From NCBI GenBank assembly GCA_963920635.1, contig OY987298.1:1240001-1304000 (forward strand): a stretch of 64,000 bases of DNA. Direction: 5' to 3'. Positions within the stretch are counted from its first letter, which is position 1, and each line of letters begins with the position of its first letter. Positions 11,614 through 21,372 of the stretch are shown here, piece after piece. This stretch comes from Pseudeuparius sepicola (taxonomy: Eukaryota > Arthropoda > Insecta > Coleoptera > Anthribidae). Under the pieces are notes generated by a model, which was not told the origin of the DNA, ran no database searches, and saw only the letters and a program-made list of their open reading frames with translations. A program made the position numbers and the translations under genes.

Positions 11614-12698
11614 CAGGGTGTCTACTGACGGAGGGCCACTTGGAAATATCTCGACAAATATGCATTTTTCGGAGAACTTTATTTGAAAAAAAAATTACCT
11701 TTTTGATGGCCCAACTTTGTGTAAAAACAAATTCGAGATCCATGGCCTACTTTCCGAGAAATTTTTGAAAAACCCGAAAATTGCCGAAACTTATTTGGTA
11801 TGTAACTTTTTTATTTCAAGAGTTATCGAAAAAGTTTCTGAATAGAATCTGTAGGCAAAATTGATTACTTTAAGCCTGCTTTATCATAATTTGGCAAAAT
11901 GCCGCGGTTTAGGGGGTGCTCTCTTAGCGCTTAAAAAAGTTACTCAATTATAGCAGGCCATGGCGTCAAAAAACTACCTATTTTATGCACTTTCGATCAA
12001 TTCTTTCAACTTCTATCAAACAATAATGTTTGAAAGATCCAATTGATTGACTGACAGAAGCTGGTTGCTATTGTTTTTCAAAGTATACTAGAAAATTTCA
12101 AAAATGTGGGAGATGCAGATTTCTCGCAACAAATTTCATTTCGACAAAAAATTTACAATGTAATGTGTTGTGAAATTAATTAAATCGATAGCTGTAGTTT
12201 ATTTAACCGAACTTTGAAAGCATTTTTCCAAGACATATAAATTTTAATTTTTTTTTCTAAAAAATTGTAAATCAGGCTAACGCAAGGGATATGTAGCGCT
12301 TGTGATATATCGAAAGTGCATAAAATAGGTACCTAGTTTTTTGACGCCATGACCTGCTATAATTGAGTAACTTTTTTTAAGCGCTAAGAGAACACCCCCT
12401 AAACCGCGGCATTTTGCCAAATTATGATGAAGCAGGCTTAAAGTAATCAATTTTGCCTACAGATTCTATTCAGAAACTTTTTCGATAGCTGTTGAAATAA
12501 AAAAGTTACATGCCAAAGAAGTATCCGCAATTTTCGGGTATTTCAAAAATTTCTCGGAAAGTAGGCCATGGATCTCGAATTTGTTTTTACCCAAAGTTGG
12601 GCCATCAAGCAGGTAATTTTTTTTTTTTCAAATAAAGTTCTCCGAAAAATGCATATTTGTCGAGATATTTCCAAGTGGCCCTCCGTCAGTAGACACCC
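11614..12698. mobile_element. Foldback FB-3, ~400-bp arms
   Basis: Left end CAGGGTGTCTACTGACGGAG after TA. The right arm is the inverted copy and ends GTCAGTAGACACC. The arms cover roughly 11614-12000 and 12310-12698. A degenerate relative lies at 56590-58491. The left arm holds all four differences I saw between duplication copies A and B. Copy B at 30478-31560. Confidence 0.75.
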
Positions 12699-12699
12699 C

Positions 12700-13322
12700 T
12701 AGGTGAGTCAGAATGTATAGTAAATTAAAGGGGTGTTCTGCAGGTGGTTTTAAGGGGGTATTCTACATCTACTGTAACATATTTTTTTATCCTAAAGCTG
12801 CATTGTTGTTACCTGATATTTTTGTTGTTTTAATGTTCAATAAAAATAATTAAATTGTTTGACGCCTGCCTACTATGAGTTTTTACTTGATTTTCTGGAA
12901 TAGTCAGGGGAATGGTATTTGGCATGAAATTATTTTTTGTAGGAAAAATATTGTGCAGAGGGAAAAAAGTTTCCTAAATAAAAGGGCTACACAAATCATA
13001 TTTTTGTGATACGTAAAAATGACCCACGAAAAAGTTCGAGCAAAAAAATGGTTGTTAGTTTTTACCCTTTTTAGGGTAGTGTCTAAATAAATAAACTACC
13101 CTAAGGCGCCTTCCAGTAAGTAGATAACACATACCAAATTTCAAATTTTTAAGTAGCCCCGTTATTGAAGTATAAATAAAAAAATACTTTTGGGACACCC
13201 TGTAGACCCAAATAACTTGGCAAGGAAAGCCCAAATCGAAAAATTTTATATGGAAGACCCTCCTTAAAATCACCTGCCGAATACCCCTTTAAAGTATTTA
13301 CTATACATTTTGACTCACCCTG
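12700..13322. mobile_element. Foldback FB-6, ~60-bp ends
   Basis: Left GGTGAGTCAGAATGTATAGT.. and right ..ACTATACATTTTGACTCACCCTG before TA. Both sides continue through AAAGGGGT and CACCTGC segments. It is joined directly to FB-3, and the left CAGGG end is lost in the join. Copy B at 31562-32184. Confidence 0.65.
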
Positions 13323-13747
13323 TATATAAAATTTGACGAACAAACAACCCTGTAATGATGTATAATGTGTTTTCTTTATGTTTTTCGGGCTAGTGACGAT
13401 GAACATTTTCATACTGTCGATGGGCTTGTGTGGAAAAAATGGTGAAATTCTCGACTTTTCCTTACAAGATTATGCCCTTATTTAAACCCTTTAGCTACCT
13501 GCAACACTCAAGCCTTTTGTTTTCCGAAGACTGGTTCTAATAATTAATCATTTAGGGAACACGGCTTGCGTCAAAATATAGTCAACATAACCACCTTTTA
13601 TTTCTGTTAGGGAAAATCGAAGTTAGTTATACCCAGGGACCACTCGTAAATTTCCCTTCATTCTACTCAGCATCGATGTACTTTTCAACCCTCTTCGAGG
13701 ATTGTATGCGAAAATGAGGCACCAAAATCTGTCACTATCTGGCGGTC

Positions 13748-15981
13748 CAATTTTGTTTTAATTTATTAATTCTAAAAGTAAACGGCCCAAAATTTAAGTA
13801 GTACAGCGGGATTTTTTGGTCATTAAAACATGAACATCTACATTAAAAATTAGGAGGAACATTTAAAAGTCCATTTCGAAAAATCACCTTAATTGGTCTA
13901 AACAATTTGGAAATGTACTTGGCATACTTCCGTCTCAAAATACCCCCAGGTACCTACATTTCAGACATCGTTAGCCCAATTTCGTCTGCCATTCTGGTTT
14001 CCAGACTAATAATAAAGGCCTCACAATTACAGGTAAATGATTATATAATTATTTTTGTCTACAATAATAATTATATTTTCATAATATTTAGTCATCGAAA
14101 TGTTTATACTTACTGCTAGAGCCGGTGTGACCTAATATTTTCTTTTTGGTGTTTTGGTGCAATATTATAACAACAAATAGCGTAAAAAAGTTTCAAACAT
14201 GCTTGCCAGACAGACTGCAAAAGAATTATCTTCAATGTGTAAGAAGTTTTTCAAGCAGTCTTTACTAACAATGGGGTGAGTCCTGTTACTAAATATTTCT
14301 AAATGCCGTTCTACAAATAGCCAGTGGCGGAGATAGGGGTATACACACTACATTTGTTTTATCAAGAAAAATACGAATACGGCCTTATAGAGAATTTTCT
14401 TTTATGCACTTGGATAATTTTTTTCACTCTAAGCAAAAACTAGCTCAAGTTGTCAAAATGTACCCTATTTCCAAATCCAGTGACGTCAGATGTGCGTAAG
14501 CTCTGTTCTGCATCGAAATTATTAATAATTATTTAAAAAATGTTATATTTCACGGTGACCTGCCTATGAACAAAATCTCACGTTGCGGAAAAAAAAATCA
14601 GTTAAATTGCCCGAGACTAATAGCCTTGGCCATACCCTAGACGTCCTTTGGTGTTTGTTATATTAATAGTTTTTATTAATTTTTAGCATGAACAGAAGAT
14701 AATAATAACATAAATTGACCCACGGAAGTTTTAAATGTTTTTTTATTAATAGTTTACATACTTTTGGGAACATGCTGTAGTACCTATTTAGAGCTTATAT
14801 TTTAAAATATATAATGTATTATTACGCGCTGTTATATTTAACACATTTCATCTCGTGATTGTGACATTGTGACTTCATCAGAGTATCCGAGTCCAATTTA
14901 AGGTCTTTTATTTATGTTACTAATGCAATAATTTAGTACATTGAACTGTAACTAATCCATATATCCATGTGTGAAATAAATATAGCAAATTTCTGAGCGC
15001 GTGGTCATGGTCATGCCAAGTACAGGCTGGTTCATTTATCATGTGCACTTCGGAATTTATTCTTGACCCGAGCATGACGTCATATTTCATTGTTGTTTAA
15101 ATATCCAGCTTTATTACGATTTGCCTTCTTTTACGGTAACGAATTGTCTTTGCGTCCAGTATTTAGCAGTTTTATCCTATTAACACAGATTTTATAGGTA
15201 GATTTGTTTGTGATAACATGAAATTTCCATGCACATGAAGATAATGGTATGCACACTGCACAGACCATTAGGTGAATTACAGAAGAATAAACACTATTTT
15301 GGAATTATGGGATGATCTGATCAACCAGCTGAAGAAGCGAAAATTCTAGATATTATTTTGGAAGCGTATTTTGTAACGTATGCAAAAATGAAAATAGAAA
15401 ATTTTGTTTATAGCTCCAAAGCGAACCAATAGTCCTCCATATAAAGAAGAAACTGAAAAATCTAATGCGTTTTATGCTTACTTACACTACAACTAGCCAT
15501 GGACTTAATTTCAAACCAAAAGGTACCAAATACTCTTGCATGCCTTAGACTCGCTTTTCTTAAGAAAATGCATGGAAATATGCCATGTGAACTTGTCAAA
15601 TTAGAGGGACATATCAAACAAATATTTTATTTTATTTTGGATATTAAATTCGTTGTAACAGACACATTTGCATGTTTTTATTTTATAAAAGATTCTGCGA
15701 CAATGGTGTTTTAACATTAAACCACCGTGTAAATTTGTTTTGTCGTGTGGCGCCAGTGGCGATCGCTCGAACTAGCGCTACATGCACAGGTCTTTAATAT
15801 AGTGTTGGTCCAGGGCAAACACTTTTTCTTAATAAATATATTAGATATTCCCAGTACAAAATTGATTTCCCCAAAATGTCTAAATATAATGTCAAAATGC
15901 CACAAAAGTAACAATGCCGGATATTTATGAATGTGATTTTTATTGTTAGAGGATCTTGAGAATTTTCTGTTTTTCTTACAG
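13748..15981. other. Intron of gene 1 upstream of exon E1, repeats only
   Basis: AT-rich. 15068-15500 is a second copy of the CTGGACCAACACTA-family interior, and 15790-15818 is an isolated right end (GGTCTTTAATATAGTGTTGG). No exon was recognised. The intron ends with a pyrimidine-rich tract and acceptor TTTTTCTTACAG at 15981. Copy B at 32610-34843. Confidence 0.5.
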
Positions 15982-16133
15982 CTGCCTGGAATCATGCTAC
16001 TGGCACCTCGTCGAGAAGCGGTTCTGCTTCGACGAAAGCATCGCCCTGTACGAGGAGCCCCCGAAAAAGTCCGACGAAAAAAATAACAACATGTTCGACA
16101 ACATGGCGTTTTTTGACAGCGTATCTGTGATAG
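15982..16133 (+). CDS. Gene 1 internal exon E1 (copy A)
   Basis: 152-nt exon between acceptor TTCTTACAG and donor G|GTAGGT. It starts with one base completing a codon and ends with one base of the next (phase 1). It reads CLESCYWHLVEKRFCFDESI then ALYEEPPKKSDEKNNNMF and an FFDSVSVIG end. It is richer in G and C than its surroundings, as expected for an exon. It joins in frame to E2 at 20229. The protein is not recognised. The Cys/Trp-rich start followed by a charged low-complexity stretch looks like the beginning of a cytoplasmic tail. Upstream exons lie before the window, or in copy A they are absent. An identical second copy is at 34844-34995. Confidence 0.75.
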
Positions 16134-16494
16134 GTAGGTTAACAGTAGAGTTATTTGATAGGGAGAGTTGGGGCAATAGAGTCATTAGTGTCTTTATTCG
16201 TATGTCAAATTACTCAAATTAGAGGTTTTTTTGTATTTAGGTTATGATTTATGTCAAATTTCAGAAAAATGATGCAAACTCATGGGCGAAGTGTTTTTTT
16301 AAACAGTGTGTCTGGTTGCCCTCGAAAGAAAACTTATTAGGCGTAAATATGAAATGCATTAAAAAATTAAAACTGTAACATATTGCATATTAGTTTTCAA
16401 GCATTAGTTGCAGCTGCCCGATTATTAATTATTATTACAGAAAACACTAGAGAAAAGAGCAAAGAATATGTCCTATAGAATAATAGTTATTTAT

Positions 16495-16610
16495 GTACCA
16501 AGGCACTGAAGTTCAACTTTTTATGACTCATGTGGAGTTTAGTTGCTGAGGCCTCTGGCCGAGGCAAATAAACCACATGAGTCATAAAAAGAACTTCAGT
16601 GCCGAGGTAC
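16495..16610. repeat. Miniature inverted repeat, ~45-bp arms
   Basis: GTACCAAGGCACTGAAGTTC at the left is inverted at the right end (GAACTTCAGTGCCGAGGTAC). TTTTTATGACTCATGTGG is inverted as CCACATGAGTCATAAAAA. Copy B at 35357-35472. Confidence 0.75.
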
Positions 16611-16985
16611 ATATTATATTTTTCTTGAAATCGGAAAAAAAAAGTTTTATTAGGCAAGAAAATAATAATAAGGGATCACCCGTCCACGAACCGATTTTAC
16701 CGATCGCTCTACCTAGGACAAGTATAATGATGTACGGCACCTTCTGACAGAAAAACCAAACTGCTGCTTCTTGTGCAGCTTACACAACAAATCTATTGTT
16801 TTTCAAATTTACTAAAATATGTATACTGAAGGATTGCGCTTCTATAGGAAACAATTTCGCAATGTGTACGAAAAGTTAAATGAGCCTTTATCGGCCGGGT
16901 TTTCAATATTTGGTCACTTTTGACGGGCGATTTCTCCGCGTCTGACGTTTGATGTTTACATCTCGCCAAGGCCTACTTATTGAAA

Positions 16986-17022
16986 AAATCGTACAATAAT
17001 GGGCTACATTATTGTACGATTT
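16986..17022. repeat. Perfect 16-bp hairpin with 5-nt loop
   Basis: AAATCGTACAATAATG and its exact reverse complement, separated by GGCTA. No following T run and no context that explains it. Copy B at 35848-35884. Confidence 0.7.
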
Positions 17023-17332
17023 CTGTGCTTTTAATGACGATTTTGGGACATTTTAATGCCGATTTCAAGAAAATGAATAGTATCTGCATAATGTAATAAG
17101 ATTGTATTTTATCTCGTATTTTAGATTAAAAATTAACTCCAAATCCTACTGCACAACCACAACTGCCAATAATATTTTGAATTGTATCCAAAAAGTAGTA
17201 GCAGAAATTTATGCAGTCCATGCAATCTTCCAATAGCTGATAAAATTATTGGAACTGAACTGAAACTATAACTGAGGTTATCTACATTAGACGCATATGT
17301 TCTAGATTATATTATATGTATACAGGGTGTTC

Positions 17333-18044
17333 GAAAAATAGACGGAGATATTTTAGAGGGTGATTCCCTGTTAAGAAATATGAAAAAAAGTTTCTATAAA
17401 CATGGGTCCGGAAATGCAGAGTTTTCAAGATACAGGATGTTAAATAAAAAAAATAAAACATGAAATTATTAATGTCTTAAAAATTATTTACTCGATTCTG
17501 TTGAAATTTGGCAATGTTATTTGTTGTATTAAGAGGCTAATTTCGCCCTAACTAGATTAAATTTATTAAGTCCAGTGGCGTCCCGGGGGGCACCTTGGCG
17601 AATATTATTATCAAAAAAATGTACGCCACTACCTTTTTTGTAACTTTAATATTTTTTGTTTGATTAAGCATCTAAAAATACAACTTCTTTCCCTCTTGTA
17701 TTGTTTTCCTATCTCACTTCGTTTTCGAGAAAAAAAAAATAAAAACCGTTTTATTGCATGTCACTGGACAAAATTGGTTGTAGTGTACTTTATGTTATGA
17801 TATTGGAAAAGTTGCAATAACACTCTTTCCTAGAAATGCTTTTGATTATTTGTTTTCCAAGGCACTTGTGATCTTTTTTGCAAAAATTGATAAACCAATT
17901 TTGTCCAGTGACATGCAATATATTTAACATCCTGTATCTTGAAAACTCTGCATTTCCGGACCCATGTTTATAGAAACTTTTTTTCATATTTCTTAACAGG
18001 GAATCACCCTCTAAAATATCTCCGTCTATTTTTCGAACACCCTG
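17333..18044. mobile_element. Foldback element, ~115-bp ends, TA target duplication
   Basis: CAGGGTGTTCGAAAAATAGA at the left and its inverted copy ending CGAACACCCTG at the right, each next to TA. A second, inner inverted pair (TTGCATGTCACTGGACAAAA) lies at about 17755 and 17895. It contains the 17573-17631 miniature module. No coding region. A diverged one-sided relative starts at 44132. Copy B at 36195-36906. Confidence 0.75.
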
Positions 18045-18107
18045 TATATAAATTTAATACGTTAATTTTAACAAATTTGCATATTAATAAAAAATTCAAT
18101 TTTATTA

Positions 18108-18560
18108 ACCGACTTCAAAAAAGGAGAAGGTTATCAATTCGGTTGTATGTTTTTTTTATGTTTGTTACCTCAGAACTCCGTCAATTATAAACCGATTTGG
18201 ACAATTCTTTTTTTATTTGAAAGGGTAGGTATGCTACAGAATGGTCCTATTTAAATTTGAAGGAAAAATTCCACCCCTGAGGGTGGAAAAATAGGGGATG
18301 AAATTTCATATCGGACCGATTTCGATGATTCCCTTTTTATTAGAAAGGGATTACTTTAGGAGTGGTCCCATTTAAATTTGAAGAAAAAACTTCCACCCGT
18401 AAGGGTGGAAAATACGGGGTGAAATTTCATATTGGACCGATTTCGATGATTCTTTCTTTATTGGAAAGGGGGTACCTTAGGTGTGGTCCTATTTAAATTT
18501 AAAGAAAAAATTCCACCCCTATGGGTAGATAAATAGGGGATGAAAGTTCATATTGGACCG
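18108..18560. repeat. Retroelement 3'-end-like repeat with three ~121-bp units
   Basis: Starts CCGACTTCAAAAAAGGAGAA, a sequence I recall as common near the 3' ends of insect LINE-type repeats. Three tandem units follow, each with ACCGATTT..GATGATT, GTGGTCC.ATTTAAATTT and a self-complementary CCACCC..GGGTGG piece. No reverse transcriptase was found nearby. Copy B at 36970-37422. Confidence 0.6.
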
Positions 18561-18774
18561 ATTTAAATGATTGTTATTTTTTACTAAGTCGTGTTTATTG
18601 GCAAAACTTACAGTTTAATTGTGACCTTCAGTACACTTTTCGCTTTTTCATAATTAAACTGTAGCCAATAAATACGATTTAGTAACAGTAATAATAGTAA
18701 TTAAATGAACAGGAGGAGCTTTTCAAATAAACCGCCATTTGTGCGCGTGTATCACGGACCAACTTTTATACATA

Positions 18775-19998
18775 CAGGGTGTCCAACTTTAAAACTGTAC
18801 AAATCCATAAAATCTTCATTTTTATAGATAATCGCCTAAACATTTTTTTGTTTGAAAGGCCTTCAAAAACCGCTTCTTTTGAACTTCCTGTCATTTTCAA
18901 AATGCAAATCTAGGGCCGGCTGCGATTTTTTTATACCCCCGATTTTCACGAAAACCATTTAGCGATTTTTTTTTATTTAAAATCTGACCCCACAGCGTTT
19001 AATCAGAACATCCTGAGTTGTTCCATTCTGCAGGGTGTCAAAGTTGAGCAAAATAGGAATTTTAAAGGAATCTGCCAAGTCAAGTGTGCCATGGAATCCC
19101 CTCAAAACAGTTGAATAGTCAACAGGACCACTCAAGGTATTGGTGTGCAATGGTCCAATACAAAATATACAGAGTGTTCTTATCTGTGCCATCTCAATTT
19201 ACTGAATTTTTTGAACTTTATACGGGTCAAAAATCGAGTATATCAAAACCGCTCCACATACTATAAACGAACTAAATCTAAAAAATACAGAAGCCTGCCA
19301 GTCAGTAAGTCCATATCAGTTAATGTGGCTGACGTGCCACAACAGGAAACGCACAGAAAATGTACCTATCATCTTAGACAGTGACTTTGTTGAGAAAGGT
19401 CCGATAATTTAAATTGTTTTTATTTGTCGGTTGTCATTTTGTAAAGAAATGAATTACTTTTGTGTTTATTAATATTTTTTCAATGATTCCAAAGCACTCC
19501 TGACCAGTATAAAGTTTAATAAAAATTCAGAATTTTGAGATGGCTCAGAGAAAAATACCCTGTATATTTTTGTAGTAAATCTTTTCACACCAACATTTTG
19601 AGTGGTCCTGTTGACCATTCAACTGTTTTGAAGGGATTCCATGGCACACTTGACTCGCCAGATGCCTTTAAAATTCCTATTTTGCTCAACTTTGACACCT
19701 TACAGAATGGAACTCCCTGTAGGTATACTTTATGTTCAAATTTGGTATATGGGGGTTTTGGGGAGTTCTGATTAACGCTGTGTGGTCAGATTTTAAATAA
19801 AAACATCGCTAAATGGTTTTCGTGAAAATCAGGGGCATAAAAAAAATCGCAGCCGGCCCTGGATTTGCATATTGAAAATGGCAGGAAGGTCAAAAGAAGC
19901 AGTTTTTGAAGGCCTTTCAAACAAAAAAAAAGTTTAGGTGATTATCTTCAAAAATGAAGATTTTAGGGATCTGTACAGTTTTAAAGTTGGACACCCTG
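18775..19998. mobile_element. Foldback FB-2, ~400-bp arms, TA target duplication
   Basis: CAGGGTGTCCAACTTTAAAA at the left, inverted at the right end (..TTAAAGTTGGACACCCTG), flanked by TA. The arms cover about 18775-19200 and 19540-19998. Related sequence makes up the inner arms of the 47853-53317 element, and a degenerate copy lies at 54880-56040. The short open frames are arm sequence. Copy B at 37637-38860. Confidence 0.75.
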
Positions 19999-20228
19999 TA
20001 TAGAGAGTCTTGTAGTCAGAAATTTATGTTACGGCGATGGAATCTATATAGGTATATAGATGTGACTCGTGAACAATTATTTTTTCTGTTAAAAACTGAC
20101 ATTATTGTCCTAACTCTCGCAATCCAGGAACTCTAGGTAACGGAATATTATTATAAACATATCTGAACTAGCTTCTTCTGGGACCGACACTCTTGGTTCA
20201 GGTCAATTCACCCATGTTTTTCTTTCAG

Positions 20229-20437
20229 CCGGTCGCTCAATAGTGACCATAGAGCCCCTACCCGAGAAACTTGGTCCCCCTGTTGTGGATCAACCCCACA
20301 AAAGACTGAGATGGTTCGAGAATTCCCCAGATAGCGCCGTCATATCTAGAAGCTTTCCCGCCATCTTCACCGATAGGGCTTCCGACGATAGTGGTCACGA
20401 ATCAAACGGAAGCAGAGAAGAACTCGTCCAAAACATG
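20229..20437 (+). CDS. Gene 1 internal exon E2 (copy A)
   Basis: 209-nt exon between acceptor TTTTTCTTTCAG and donor ATG|GTAATG. It enters in phase 1 from E1, giving AGRSIVTIEPLPEKLGPPVV, and ends in phase 0 after EELVQNM. The middle reads HKRLRWFENSPD and TDRASDDSGHESNGSRE. It is charged and Ser/Pro-rich, with no domain recognised, and is probably a disordered cytoplasmic segment. The following intron is only 56 nt (20438-20493). An identical copy lies at 39091-39299. Confidence 0.8.
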
Positions 20438-20493
20438 GTAATGAAGATACAAGATCACAATATACCCTCAATCAATTTTCTGTTCAATTCCAG

Positions 20494-20592
20494 GACTTCT
20501 TGGGGGTATCCGAGCCAGCCCCGATCAAGAAATCGGTCAGCTTCCACGCCATATGTATATATATATATATATATGTTTTGACTTCGACTTGA
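20494..20592 (+). pseudogene. Gene 1 last exon, truncated and fused to palindrome (copy A)
   Basis: Starts as the true last exon (DFLGVSEPAPIKKSVSFHA) but the duplication joint at 20550/20551 replaces the rest with (TA)n from the palindrome. Spliced in frame it would read on for 13 residues from the palindrome apex (ICIYIYIYVLTST) and stop at TGA 20590-20592. No AATAAA was recognised nearby. It lacks the 166 C-terminal residues present in the intact exon. Confidence 0.8.
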
Positions 20593-21372
20593 CATATGTA
20601 GGGAATGGCCAATTTACGTCTTTTAAATTGTTAATAATAATTTTTGTCATTATCGCCCTTATTCTTAGTCATCGGTGAGTTGTTTGTTTTTCTACATTTC
20701 CCTTTGATTCAATATATTGGTTTTTCAGTTTACTTCACTTAGTATTTTTGGTTTATATAGTATAATAATAGAAGAAAAAGCTACATAATTAAACAAAGTT
20801 TTTTGACCATGATATTCAGATGTAATAAGAATTCAGTTGTTTGAAATTTAACTTATTGTATTCACAGCTTTGTTCTGAAGGTGAGTACAATGTTTTTCTT
20901 TCTAATTAATCTTATTTTTTCCCCTATAATTTCAAATAATTCTTAATATAACCTTACTTTATGACAGGTTGAGAAATAGTACATTGGCCCATGTGTAATG
21001 CTCTAGAGTTTTCAAATTCCTGTTGAATAAAACGAATGGATGTGCAGCCTCCGATATGTAATGTTTGACAAATCTCTAGCTAGTGCTTATTATCTATGTA
21101 AGTATGTTATTGTTTGCCTTAATTGTTGGTATTTAGCAGAAATATTTTTGGATATTTTTTAATTGTAATAATTTTATTTAATGTTTTTTAAAGTGTTTGA
21201 CTTTGTCACTTGGGACTGTACTGATCCCTACCATCCCTCTTTTTTTTAGTGGTCTGAAGATGCAAGCAACTTTGTAGCTTGCGAAACCGGTAACCAGAAA
21301 AGAACAAATAAAATAGATTTATAGGTTATACAGACTATTTTATTGCTTTTGCTCTACATCAGTATTTTTGAA
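20593..21372. mobile_element. Single right arm of palindromic Penelope LTR-like element (copy B)
   Basis: Equivalent to 1729-2508. It is now a solo arm, because the duplication began at the palindrome apex. It is followed by the FB-1 right half (21385-21799). Confidence 0.75.
21250..21296 (+). ncRNA. Hammerhead ribozyme-like motif (copy B of 2386-2432)
   Basis: Identical to the motif in copy A, here in a solo arm rather than a palindrome. That leaves it free of the competing long hairpin. Confidence 0.6.

Larger units (their letters stand above)
11461..13747. mobile_element. Outer inverted-repeat element containing two nested foldbacks
   Basis: About 115 bp at 11461-11580 (GACCGTCAGATAGTGACAGA onward) is inverted at 13637-13747. 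Between them sit FB-3 (11614-12698) and FB-6 (12700-13322). No transposase was recognised. Copy B at 30325-32609. Confidence 0.65.
16134..20228 (+). other. Gene 1 intron between E1 and E2 (copy A)
   Basis: 4.1-kb GT-AG intron. It holds the 16495-16610 inverted repeat, the 16986-17022 hairpin, foldback 17333-18044, a three-unit tandem repeat at 18190-18560 and foldback 18775-19998. Copy B: 34996-39090. Confidence 0.7.
1687..20550 (+). repeat. Tandem segmental duplication, copy A (18,864 bp)
   Basis: Repeats head to tail as 20551-39412. Starts in the (TA)n apex of the palindrome and ends inside the last exon of gene 1, at ..CTTCCACGCC. The join with copy B reads CTTCCACGCC|ATATGTATAT, with at most one shared base (C), which fits end joining rather than repeat-mediated recombination. 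The offset between copies is 18,864 up to 11793 and 18,862 after 11938. I noticed four differences, all between those points. All longer open frames in the two copies translate identically. Either a very recent duplication or an assembly duplication. Confidence 0.95.
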
